From: an uncultured Erysipelotrichales bacterium | GTDB lineage: Bacteria; Bacillota_I; Bacilli_A; Erysipelotrichales; Coprobacillaceae | Length of the DNA stretch: 5,364 nucleotides | NCBI GenBank assembly: GCA_934754755.1 | Contig: CAKVJS010000095.1 | Location: 1 to 5,364 of the forward strand | Direction: 5' to 3' | Part shown: positions 1 to 5,364 of the stretch, in pieces | Layout: each line of letters begins with the position of its first letter | Numbering within the stretch: position 1 is the first letter of the stretch | Translations under genes and position numbers: made by a program | Notes under the pieces: generated by a model | Database searches by the model: none | Told to the model about the DNA's origin: nothing | What the model saw: only the letters and a program-made list of their open reading frames with translations

Positions 1-1200
1 GCCCTTCCCTTTGCGGGCATTTTCTCGGGCTTTGCGGGCTGCTTCTCGAACCTGGGCGGCTTTCATCATCTTATTAATTAGTAATTGGGCTGTTTCCTTG
101 TTTTCCTCTAAATAAAAGGCAAGTTTTTCGCTAACAACCGTTTCAATGACATTTCTTGCCTCTGGCGTACCTAATTTAGACTTTGTTTGGCCTTCGAACT
201 GTAAATATTGTTCGGGAACTTTAATGGAAATAATCGCCGTAAGACCTTCCCGGACATCATGGCCATCTAAGTTTTTATCTTTTTCTTTTAAATGATTGTA
301 TTTTCTTGCGAAATCATTAAATGTTTTTGTTAGAGCAACACGAAATCCGGTTTCATGGGTTCCCCCATCCGATGTACGAACGAGATTCACAAACGATAAC
401 AGAGTTTCTTGATAACCAGTAGTAAATTGTAAAGAACAATCCACGGCAATATGATGATAGGTCCCTGACACAGAAATAATCGGATTCACAGTACTTTTTT
501 CATTATTTAAATAGCTGATAAAAGCTTCTAATCCATTTGCATACTGAAAGGAATCCTTAGTACCATTTCTTTCATCATGCAAATTCATGGTGATGCCCTT
601 TAATAAAAAGGCACTCTCCCGTAGACGTTCGCTAATAATAGAGTACTGATATTCAGTCATACTAAAAATAGCAGGGTCAGGCAAAAAATGAATGATTGAA
701 CCGGTTTTCTTGGTTTTACCAATGACCTCTAGTGGCCCTATGATGGTAGCGCCCTTTTCAAAATGTTGGTAAAAGATTTTACCGTCGCGATAAATAGTAA
801 CATCTAACCAAGAGGAAAGAGCGTTGACAACACTTGCGCCAACTCCATGTAAACCACCGGAAGTTTGGTAACCCCCTTCCGCATTAAACTTACCTCCCGC
901 ATGTAAAATAGTAAAAATAACTTCTGTTGTTGGTCTTTGTGAGGCATGCATACCGGTAGGTATACCACGACCATGATCTTGCACCGTAATACTATTATCT
1001 TTTCCAATTGTAACATCAATCGAATCCCCATAACCCGCCAGGGCTTCATCAATAGCATTATCGATGATTTCCCAAACTAGGTGATGCAATCCGCGGCTAT
1101 CCGTAGATCCAATATACATCCCTGGGCGTTTGCGGACGGCTTCTAGACCTTCCAATATTTGTATGTTGGATTCATTATATCCATTCTTTTTTGTCGTCAT
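1..1200 (-). CDS. parE: DNA topoisomerase IV subunit B (ParE), N-terminal 400 residues, partial
   Basis: This is the ATPase subunit of topoisomerase IV, which decatenates daughter chromosomes together with ParC. Translating leftward from ATG 1198-1200 gives an open frame to the window edge. Visible GHKL ATPase features are the RKRPGMYIGST segment (residues 23-33), the N-box WEIIDNAIDEAL with E44 and N48, the DHGRG turn (75-79), and the SGGLHGVGAS lid region (114-123). The transducer domain carries DGGTHE (278-283) and QTK (338-340), where K340 is the ATP-contacting lysine. The fragment stops at a basic ARKARENARKGKG stretch just before the TOPRIM domain, so the catalytic half lies outside. 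ParE is preferred over GyrB because of STDSRGLHHL, GRGIPTGMH and the divergent plsY neighbour, a Bacillus-like arrangement. AGGGAGG (1208-1214, complement) lies 7 nt before the ATG and fixes the start. No break is seen in the frame. Confidence 0.96.
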   Translation of the reverse strand, partial: MTTKKNGYNESNIQILEGLEAVRKRPGMYIGSTDSRGLHHLVWEIIDNAIDEALAGYGDSIDVTIGKDNSITVQDHGRGIPTGMHASQRPTTEVIFTILHAGGKFNAEGGYQTSGGLHGVGASVVNALSSWLDVTIYRDGKIFYQHFEKGATIIGPLEVIGKTKKTGSIIHFLPDPAIFSMTEYQYSIISERLRESAFLLKGITMNLHDERNGTKDSFQYANGLEAFISYLNNEKSTVNPIISVSGTYHHIAVDCSLQFTTGYQETLLSFVNLVRTSDGGTHETGFRVALTKTFNDFARKYNHLKEKDKNLDGHDVREGLTAIISIKVPEQYLQFEGQTKSKLGTPEARNVIETVVSEKLAFYLEENKETAQLLINKMMKAAQVREAARKARENARKGKG

Positions 1201-1228
1201 CTGTTTGCCTCCCTACATACTATGGAAC

Positions 1229-1257
1229 ATTATAACGAAAATGATTCCTTTTTTCAA
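1229..1257 (-). promoter_or_regulatory. parE promoter (sigma-A type)
   Basis: On the minus strand, a TTGAAA -35 box (1252-1257) is separated by exactly 17 bp from a perfect TATAAT -10 box (1229-1234). Transcription would start near 1222, giving a leader of about 22 nt that contains the AGGGAGG ribosome site. This is a near-consensus housekeeping promoter, recognised by pattern only. Confidence 0.8.
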
Positions 1258-1265
1258 AAGGTTTA

Positions 1266-1293
1266 TTGCAATTTTATTAGTATGCTATATAAT
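1266..1293 (+). promoter_or_regulatory. plsY promoter (sigma-A type)
   Basis: On the plus strand, TTGCAA (1266-1271, 4 of 6 consensus matches) is followed after 16 bp by a perfect TATAAT (1288-1293). The predicted start near 1300 leaves a leader of only about 15 nt, just enough for the AGGTGG ribosome site at 1302-1307. This argues that translation begins at GTG 1315 and not at any upstream in-frame codon. Confidence 0.65.
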
Positions 1294-1314
1294 TATAGTC
1301 TAGGTGGTGAAAAC

Positions 1315-1911
1315 GTGGCAGCTTTATTTATTTTAGGAAGCTATTTATATGGCTCGATTCCTTTTGCTTTGGTAATTGGAAAGCTATTTTATAAGACAGA
1401 TATTCGTCATTATGGTTCTGGTAATCTAGGCGGAAGTAATGCAGGACGTGTTTTAGGTAGAGGTGCAGGCTTTATTTGTATTATTCTCGATACATCAAAA
1501 GCAGTATTGGTTGTTTTGATAACCGAGCAACTCTGTATCCAAACAGGATTACCTATCGATATATCGTATATATGTGCCATCGCTTGCGTAATTGGGCACT
1601 GTTATCCTATATTTGCGCATTTCAAAGGTGGTAAGGCTGTCTCTACAGCAATTGGTTATTGGTATGCGATTAATCCTATTGGAGGGATCCTAGCGACAAT
1701 CTTATTTATGACTGTTTTGAAAGTAAGCAAGTACGTTTCGCTAGCATCGATCATTGGTACCATTACAATACTTATATGTACCCCTTTTCTAGCGATGTCG
1801 CTCGTTGGTAAAATAACCAATGCCTGTATCGGCTTGTTGTTATTATATCGTCATAAAGATAATATGAAACGGATTAAGAATCATACAGAACGTAAAGTTA
1901 CTTGGCTTTGA
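1315..1911 (+). CDS. plsY: Acyl-phosphate:glycerol-3-phosphate acyltransferase PlsY
   Basis: This membrane enzyme moves the acyl group from acyl-phosphate (made by PlsX) to the sn-1 position of glycerol-3-phosphate, the first step of phospholipid synthesis. From GTG 1315 it has 198 residues, the usual family length. Signature motifs in order are GSGNLGGSNAGR (34-45, phosphate-binding loop; Ser replaces the usual Thr), GHCYPIFAHFKGGKAVST (94-111), KYVSLASI (139-146) and RHKDNMKRI with a following TE (179-192). Hydrophobic segments near 4-24, 51-70, 83-93, 119-135, 143-164 and 168-178 fit an integral membrane protein. The frame is open upstream to an ATG at 1159, but that start lies inside parE. 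AGGTGG at 1302-1307, 7 nt before the GTG, and the TATAAT at 1288 both support 1315. An ATG at 1282 lacks a ribosome site. Confidence 0.93.
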   Translation: MAALFILGSYLYGSIPFALVIGKLFYKTDIRHYGSGNLGGSNAGRVLGRGAGFICIILDTSKAVLVVLITEQLCIQTGLPIDISYICAIACVIGHCYPIFAHFKGGKAVSTAIGYWYAINPIGGILATILFMTVLKVSKYVSLASIIGTITILICTPFLAMSLVGKITNACIGLLLLYRHKDNMKRIKNHTERKVTWL

Positions 1912-1935
1912 GAGTCTAATAGATTCTCTTTTTTT
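1910..1935 (+). terminator. Intrinsic terminator of plsY
   Basis: An 8-bp stem (1910-1917 with 1921-1928, one G-T wobble) closes a 3-nt AAT loop and is followed by seven T residues (1929-1935). The stem begins within the plsY TGA stop codon, so the transcript ends almost immediately after the gene. Confidence 0.85.
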
Positions 1936-1947
1936 ATGCAACAAAAT

Positions 1948-1979
1948 AAAAAAAGAATGAAGGGTAAACCGAATCATTC
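1948..1979 (-). terminator. Intrinsic terminator of the ynzC/sirA-like/yneF block
   Basis: Read on the minus strand, GAATGA (1974-1979) pairs with TCATTC (1955-1960) over a loop that may pair internally (GGT with ACC), followed by seven T residues (1948-1954). It begins directly after the yneF stop codon. The stem is short, but its position and the T tract fit termination. It converges on the plsY terminator, with 12 bp between the two T tracts. Confidence 0.7.
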
Positions 1980-1980
1980 C

Positions 1981-2187
1981 TTATTTATATTGTGAATTAA
2001 CACTATTCATAATCTTTTTTATTTGCATTTCGCTTGGTTTGCGACCCATTTCCATATACATAGCACGAATCATTTTTTCGTTAATGGGCGGATTCTTTTG
2101 TAATTGTTTCTTAAAGACATAACGGGCAGCGAAAAACCCAATGACAATTCCTAATAATATAAGTAAAATCGTATATAAAATATTCAC
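1981..2187 (-). CDS. yneF: YneF family small membrane protein (UPF0154)
   Basis: This 68-residue protein belongs to the UPF0154/YneF family, whose biochemical role is unknown. One N-terminal membrane segment (about residues 4-22, ILYTILLILLGIVIGFFAA) is followed by a basic stretch and the family core KNPPINEKMIRAMYMEMGRKPSE (about 31-53), with a cytoplasmic tail. The start is GTG 2185-2187, read from AGGAGG at 2195-2200 with 7-nt spacing. The GTG overlaps the TGA of the upstream gene as GTGA (4-nt overlap), so the two are probably translationally coupled. Family membership is confident from the core motif; the function is not. Confidence 0.9.
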   Translation of the reverse strand: MNILYTILLILLGIVIGFFAARYVFKKQLQKNPPINEKMIRAMYMEMGRKPSEMQIKKIMNSVNSQYK

Positions 2188-2570
2188 TGCAAAACCTCCT
2201 GCATAATGTAATCTCTATCTATTATAACATAGTCCTTTGAGTATTGATATAATATATCGTAGAATATATTTTCTTTTTTTGGCGCATTAATTTCAATACT
2301 ATAGTCATATACGGTGCAGGTGAGTACTTCCTTTGTAAGTTGATTGGAAATAATATGATGGTTAGCTTTGCGATGATAATCATTGCGTTCTTTGAATCGC
2401 TCATATAGATACTCATTTATATTCTCGTTATCATCAAACAAAGCTTCCATTTGACTAGAAAAATAACGATTACTTGGCTGCAACATTAATAGTTTTCGTT
2501 GCACATTAGGGTATTGTTTAAAAAGCTGTTTTAATGGATTATTTATTTTGTAAATATAATAGGTACGCAT
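2184..2570 (-). CDS. SirA-like protein (possible inhibitor of DnaA), diverged
   Basis: This 128-residue, probably soluble protein has no membrane segment. It begins MRTYYIYKI and ends with a block around INAPKKENIFYDILYQYSKDYVIID (about 93-117). From memory, both resemble the N-terminus and the C-terminal FFEVLKKVSPCFLAMDF block of Bacillus SirA (YneE), which binds DnaA domain I and blocks replication initiation during sporulation. Its place between ynzC and yneF matches the Bacillus order ynzC-tkt-sirA-yneF without tkt. It is about 20 residues shorter than Bacillus SirA and weakly similar, so the assignment rests as much on synteny as on sequence. The start is ATG 2568-2570 with AGGAGG at 2577-2582 and 6-nt spacing. 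The gene itself is well supported. Confidence 0.6.
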   Translation of the reverse strand: MRTYYIYKINNPLKQLFKQYPNVQRKLLMLQPSNRYFSSQMEALFDDNENINEYLYERFKERNDYHRKANHHIISNQLTKEVLTCTVYDYSIEINAPKKENIFYDILYQYSKDYVIIDRDYIMQEVLQ

Positions 2571-2588
2571 ACGTCTCCTCCTGTATGC

Positions 2589-2604
2589 AATATACCATGG
2601 TATA
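2589..2604 (-). promoter_or_regulatory. Candidate extended -10 promoter and 14-bp palindrome upstream of the sirA-like gene
   Basis: TATACCATGGTATA (2591-2604) is a perfect 14-bp palindrome, 21 bp upstream of the sirA-like ATG. On the minus strand it overlaps an extended -10 of the form TGG-TATATT (2589-2594). No good -35 is visible at 16-18 bp. The palindrome could be a repressor operator sitting on this promoter. The same half-site recurs at the RNA promoter near 3032. Confidence 0.4.
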
Positions 2605-2642
2605 AAAACAAATTTTGTAAATTTATGAAAATAATATTACTT

Positions 2643-2855
2643 TTAACTAAATTCTTTCTTTTTTTTAGGCGTTACATCGTTACCTTCCTCGTCAATTACT
2701 TTAATCGATTCTAGGTTTTGACGCATCGATGCACGAAATGCCTGTATATATTTTTGACGTAGTTCTTGTTGTTCTTTTTTTTCTTCTTCGTTTAATCCTA
2801 CTGTTCTTTGTTTCTTCGCTAATTCATTAATTCTAGCGAGTTTTTTTTCATTCAT
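2643..2855 (-). CDS. ynzC: YnzC family protein (DUF896/UPF0291)
   Basis: This 70-residue cytoplasmic protein belongs to the DUF896 (UPF0291) family, small helical proteins whose function is unsettled. Family marks are [11 protein letters not shown] (5-15), the [33 protein letters not shown] stretch (23-55) and GNDVTPKK (58-65). The N-terminal half is helical and highly charged. The frame is open upstream to a TTG at 2882, but AAGGAGA at 2861-2867, 5 nt before ATG 2853-2855, shows the real start. In Bacillus the gene lies in the LexA-controlled yneA-yneB-ynzC unit; here it follows a structured RNA and no LexA box was recognised. The 72-nt gap to the sirA-like gene has no clear terminator, so the two may be co-transcribed. 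Confidence 0.93.
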   Translation of the reverse strand: MNEKKLARINELAKKQRTVGLNEEEKKEQQELRQKYIQAFRASMRQNLESIKVIDEEGNDVTPKKKKEFS

Positions 2856-2867
2856 AAGATTCTCCTT

Positions 2868-3025
2868 AAAATAAAAGACCAAGGGGCTTAGATTGTCCCT
2901 GTCATGTACAGGTGGGTACCTTCAAAATAGCATTAGGATCCCTATTCAAGATAGGTTTTCAACACAGCTACTTTAGAATCAGGTTCCCGTATCTAAAATG
3001 TAGGAAATATATACCCCTCAGTCTT
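2868..3025 (-). ncRNA. Structured RNA, 6S-like small RNA or structured leader of ynzC
   Basis: No credible protein gene lies here; the minus-strand RNA from about 3023-3025 folds into a closed rod. A 12-bp terminal helix (3014-3025 with 2875-2886, two G-U pairs) begins at the predicted transcription start. Next come a 7-bp helix (2991-2997 with 2887-2893), 7 bp interrupted by one A-A mismatch (2981-2988 with 2914-2921), and 8 bp (2967-2974 with 2924-2931, one G-U). The apex is a hairpin at 2941-2955, and a side hairpin sits on the 3' strand at 2898-2912. The 3' end is CUUUUAUUUU (2868-2877). A rod with a 3'-strand hairpin and its own promoter recalls 6S RNA, which binds RNA polymerase holoenzyme. 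However, no 6S sequence signature was verified and the closing stem is short. Because the U tract abuts the ynzC ribosome site, a cis-acting leader is equally possible. Confidence 0.6.
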
Positions 3026-3029
3026 ATCA

Positions 3030-3059
3030 ATTATACCATATTCTATAAAAACAATACAA
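3030..3059 (-). promoter_or_regulatory. Promoter of the structured RNA/ynzC transcript
   Basis: On the minus strand, a perfect extended -10 (TGG-TATAAT, -10 at 3030-3035) has a weak -35 TTGTAT (3054-3059) 18 bp upstream. The predicted start at about 3023-3025 coincides with the first bases of the RNA's closing helix. Confidence 0.7.
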
Positions 3060-3074
3060 CTATTACTTATTTAT

Positions 3075-4361
3075 CTATGACTCTTTCTTTTGAATAATGC
3101 AAGTTGTCGCATATTCTTCTTTAAATAATTTTTTAGCCTCTTCTAGATCAGAAAATTGTAAATTCGCGATGGCATCGACAATTTCTAAAGCATTGATGCC
3201 TTCAAAATAATATCTACTAAATAAATTCGCAATCCCTTCTGGGCTATTAAAAGTAGTAATAAAATTACCGATTGTTTTACGTTTTACGCGTTCAAAATTA
3301 TCCTTAGATAGTTCTATTGAATGAATATTTTTAATGAAATCAAAGATCTTCTTTTCCAATTTTTCGACATCATCAATATCGCCACCCATTTGAATAAAGC
3401 AATAGTCTTTTTCCTGAATAAAGTTAACGCTAAAGCTTTCATTAATAATACCGGCTTCTAACCATTCGTTATACAATGTAGCACTTTTAGAGAAAACTAA
3501 ATCCAATAATGTATTGATAGCTAATTCTCGTTTCAGGCGAGCAGCGCTATCCGATAAAATATCATTGACTTTGATTGACACAATAATTTTATTGAGTTGT
3601 ACATCCATATGAATAATTTGTCTTTTTTTGTTTATTTCCGAAGGCTCATTACATTTTTTTCGATCTATTTCTTGTGGTGGTTGGAAATGCTTTTGTTCTT
3701 GATTTTTGCGAATCCGTTCTATCGTTTTTTCAGGATCTATATTACCGACAACAATAAACATCATATTATTGGGGTGATAAAAGGTTTCATAACATGTTTC
3801 TAACATTTCTTTCGTCGTTTCTTGTACCGTTTGGACACTACCAGCGATATCTACTGCAACTGGATGGTTTTGATATAAATTCTGAATCGAACCAAAATAC
3901 ACGCGCCAATCGGGATCATCTTCATACATATTTATTTCTTGACAAATAATCCCCTTTTCCTTTTCAACGCTCGCTTCAGTTATATCTAACGATTGTACAA
4001 AATCAAGTAATAAGTCAATACATTCATAGGCATGATCGACACTAGAGAATAAATAAGCCGTTCTACTTGAAGAGGTAAAGGCATTGGTGCTGGCTCCAAA
4101 ACTAGCGAATTTATCAGAAGCATCACCATCGGGCATATCAAACATTTTATGTTCTAAGAAGTGAGCAACTCCATCTTTTACCCTAATTCTTTCTTTTTTT
4201 CCAAGTGGAGTGAAGGTTGTATCAATCGATCCAAAATTAGTAGAAAATAATCCGTATGTTTTTTCATAGCCTTCTTTCGGTAAAATATAAACATGTAATC
4301 CATTTTCTAATTGTTCGTGATACATGGTTTCCTGTAACGTTTGATAATATTTCTTTTCCAT
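3075..4361 (-). CDS. yfmH: M16 family zinc peptidase, YfmH-type (EF-P modification-associated)
   Basis: This 428-residue M16B (pitrilysin/processing-peptidase fold) protein shows the inverted zinc motif HFLEH (H67, E70, H71) in VAHFLEHKMFD. The probable third ligand is E142 in EKGIICQEINMYEDDPDWR. Domain 1 spans about 15-220, ending at MFIVVGNIDPE, and domain 2 about 245-428. The QEINMYEDDPDWR and AVDIAGS blocks fit the Bacillus YmfH/YfmH group, a partner of YfmF linked to the 5-aminopentanol modification of elongation factor P; its actual substrate is not established. No signal peptide is visible, so it is probably cytoplasmic. ATG 4359-4361 shares one base with the TAA of the upstream partner (TAATG). 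AGGAGG at 4371-4376, 9 nt before the start, lies inside that gene. The stop is TAG 3075-3077, and no terminator stem follows it. Confidence 0.9.
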   Translation of the reverse strand: MEKKYYQTLQETMYHEQLENGLHVYILPKEGYEKTYGLFSTNFGSIDTTFTPLGKKERIRVKDGVAHFLEHKMFDMPDGDASDKFASFGASTNAFTSSSRTAYLFSSVDHAYECIDLLLDFVQSLDITEASVEKEKGIICQEINMYEDDPDWRVYFGSIQNLYQNHPVAVDIAGSVQTVQETTKEMLETCYETFYHPNNMMFIVVGNIDPEKTIERIRKNQEQKHFQPPQEIDRKKCNEPSEINKKRQIIHMDVQLNKIIVSIKVNDILSDSAARLKRELAINTLLDLVFSKSATLYNEWLEAGIINESFSVNFIQEKDYCFIQMGGDIDDVEKLEKKIFDFIKNIHSIELSKDNFERVKRKTIGNFITTFNSPEGIANLFSRYYFEGINALEIVDAIANLQFSDLEEAKKLFKEEYATTCIIQKKES

Positions 4362-5364
4362 TATTGCTTACCTCCTGTTAAGAAGAAAATGGTATCTAAA
4401 CGGACGCGATTCGCTACTTTGACAATATCCTCTTTCGTTATTTGCATAAGTCTTTCTAAATATTCGTTATTGGATTCTTTTTTATGGACAATATCTCGGT
4501 TAAAGGATAAGGCAATTAACCCGGTTGGATCATCCTGGGCGTTAATTAAAGAATTACGGAGTAGTTTTTTCGCCACTTCAATTTCTTCTGTGCTAAAATC
4601 TCCCGCTTGGATATGTTGTAATTCTTGGTCAATTAATTGTAATGTTTTTTCATAGTCTTTTCCTTCAATACCCGCATTGACAATCATAATCCCATTAAAA
4701 GCATCATAACTAGAAGAAATATAATAACATAAGCTATGTTCTTCCCGTACGACTTTAAAGAGTCGGGATTGTGAAAACCCACCAAACAAAGCATTAAATA
4801 AAACAAAGGAATAATGATTTTCATTTACAAAATCACAGTTTATTGTATATCCTAAATTTAATTTAGCTTGGGTGATATCTTGTTTCTCTACTACTTCTAA
4901 GACGTCGGTTTTTTGTGAATCAAATATTAAAGAAGATCCATTGTCCGTATTGTTCGATGAAAAATGTAGATGTTTTTTAAACAGATCGACAATACTTTCA
5001 TCAATATCTCCAACCACATATACATGCTTTTGATCATTTTTCAAACAGTTTTGTAAGTAGTCATATACTTGAACATTGGTGATGGCATCTACTTCTTCTA
5101 AGTAACCCGTACCAGAAATACCTAGATAGCTGTTCTTTCCCATATTGAAAAATAGTTGATCCAAACTATACATAAATTTATCATCAATATTTGCGCGAAT
5201 ACGCTCTTTTAATTCCTTTTTCTTAATATCGAAAATAGTTTCATCAAATTTTCCATCTTTAACATTAGGGTTAAGTAAAACATCGGATAATAACGTAATT
5301 TGTTTTTCTAGTAAAGCTTCTTTATATGGTAAATAGGTTTCATTGATACATACCGATGTTAGAT
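4361..5364 (-). CDS. yfmF: M16 family protein, YfmF-type partner subunit, C-terminal 333 residues, partial
   Basis: The frame is open from the right edge (first full codon at 5362) to TAA 4361-4363. The ATG at 5171-5173 is internal, because 63 upstream codons continue the family pattern (LLSDVLLNPNVKDGKFDE, then a KKKELKERIRANIDDKF helix). The visible part holds the end of M16 domain 1, up to VYVVGDIDES, and all of domain 2. Domain 2 contains FNALFGGFSQSRLFKVVREEHSLCYYISSSYDAF, with the Arg and Tyr (Arg codon at 4745-4747) typical of M16 C-terminal domains that complete a partner's active site. In Bacillus this subunit lacks the HxxEH zinc motif, but that region, in the missing 90 or so N-terminal residues, cannot be inspected here. 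The 1-nt overlap with the downstream YfmH-type gene points to a coupled heterodimer. YfmF is chosen by partner context and domain pattern. Confidence 0.85.
   Translation of the reverse strand, partial: LTSVCINETYLPYKEALLEKQITLLSDVLLNPNVKDGKFDETIFDIKKKELKERIRANIDDKFMYSLDQLFFNMGKNSYLGISGTGYLEEVDAITNVQVYDYLQNCLKNDQKHVYVVGDIDESIVDLFKKHLHFSSNNTDNGSSLIFDSQKTDVLEVVEKQDITQAKLNLGYTINCDFVNENHYSFVLFNALFGGFSQSRLFKVVREEHSLCYYISSSYDAFNGIMIVNAGIEGKDYEKTLQLIDQELQHIQAGDFSTEEIEVAKKLLRNSLINAQDDPTGLIALSFNRDIVHKKESNNEYLERLMQITKEDIVKVANRVRLDTIFFLTGGKQ

Noticed and set aside
804..1058. 84-codon minus-strand frame inside parE
   Set aside because: It is an out-of-frame shadow; the ATPase motifs of ParE are read in the other frame over the same bases.
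1159..1314. N-terminal extension of PlsY from the ATG at 1159
   Set aside because: It would overlap the parE start and both promoters. The extra 52 residues match nothing in PlsY, and a good ribosome site serves the GTG at 1315.
2856..2882. Longer YnzC starting at TTG 2882
   Set aside because: The added residues fall within the RNA closing helix and the ribosome site. AAGGAGA followed by ATG 2855 gives the family's normal N-terminus.
2905..2925. T-box-like GGTGGGTACC on the plus strand
   Set aside because: The match to the T-box core is partial, and no plus-strand terminator or gene lies downstream. The bases are explained by helix pairing of the minus-strand RNA.
2975..3023. TPP riboswitch resemblance (CTGAG and ACCTGAT on the minus strand)
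   Set aside because: The order and spacing of the conserved TPP parts do not fit, the later GCGTAGGGAA-type element is missing, and the downstream gene is unrelated to thiamine.
2912..3097. 61-codon plus-strand reading frame across the intergenic region
   Set aside because: No ribosome site and no recognisable protein pattern. It lies antisense to the structured RNA and runs into the yfmH 3' end.
3597..3803. 68-codon plus-strand frame, and a similar 104-codon frame at 4341-4655
   Set aside because: Both are antisense shadows of the M16 genes, which show clear family motifs in the opposite strand.

Overview
The window looks like chromosomal core DNA of a low-GC member of the Bacillota, in the broad Bacilli sense. 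Three things point there: the AT-rich base use, the strong AGGAGG-type ribosome sites with ATG/GTG starts, and the neighbourhood itself (parE and plsY back to back, ynzC/yneF-type small genes, a YfmF/YfmH-type M16 pair). UGA is used as a stop, so this is not a Mycoplasma-type code. No species is claimed. No mobile element, CRISPR array, tRNA or rRNA was seen.

Left part (1-1935). The N-terminal 400 codons of parE (topoisomerase IV subunit B) run leftward off the window. plsY, the acyl-phosphate:glycerol-3-phosphate acyltransferase, is transcribed rightward from a compact divergent promoter region (about 1229-1293). In that region the two -35 boxes lie only 8 bp apart. plsY ends in an intrinsic terminator that starts inside its stop codon.

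Middle part (1948-3059, all leftward). A strong extended -10 promoter (3030-3035) starts a transcript of about 155 nt. It folds into a closed rod: a 12-bp terminal helix, three further helical blocks, an apical hairpin and a side hairpin on the 3' strand. It ends in a U-rich tract that runs into the ribosome site of ynzC. This is either a 6S-like small RNA or a structured leader of ynzC, and it is the most interesting item in the window. Then come ynzC (DUF896/UPF0291), a diverged SirA-like gene (in Bacillus, the DnaA-inhibiting sporulation protein) and yneF (UPF0154, membrane-anchored). The SirA-like gene and yneF overlap by 4 nt. An intrinsic terminator that converges on the plsY terminator closes the block. 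In Bacillus, as recalled, the order is ynzC-tkt-sirA-yneF; here the transketolase gene is absent. A 14-bp perfect palindrome lies just upstream of the SirA-like gene and resembles the RNA promoter.

Right part (3075-5364, leftward). There are two M16-family zinc-peptidase-like genes with a 1-nt stop/start overlap. The upstream one is cut by the window edge and matches the YfmF-type, presumed non-catalytic partner. The downstream one is complete, carries the HxxEH zinc motif and matches YfmH. In Bacillus this pair is associated with the 5-aminopentanol modification of elongation factor P.
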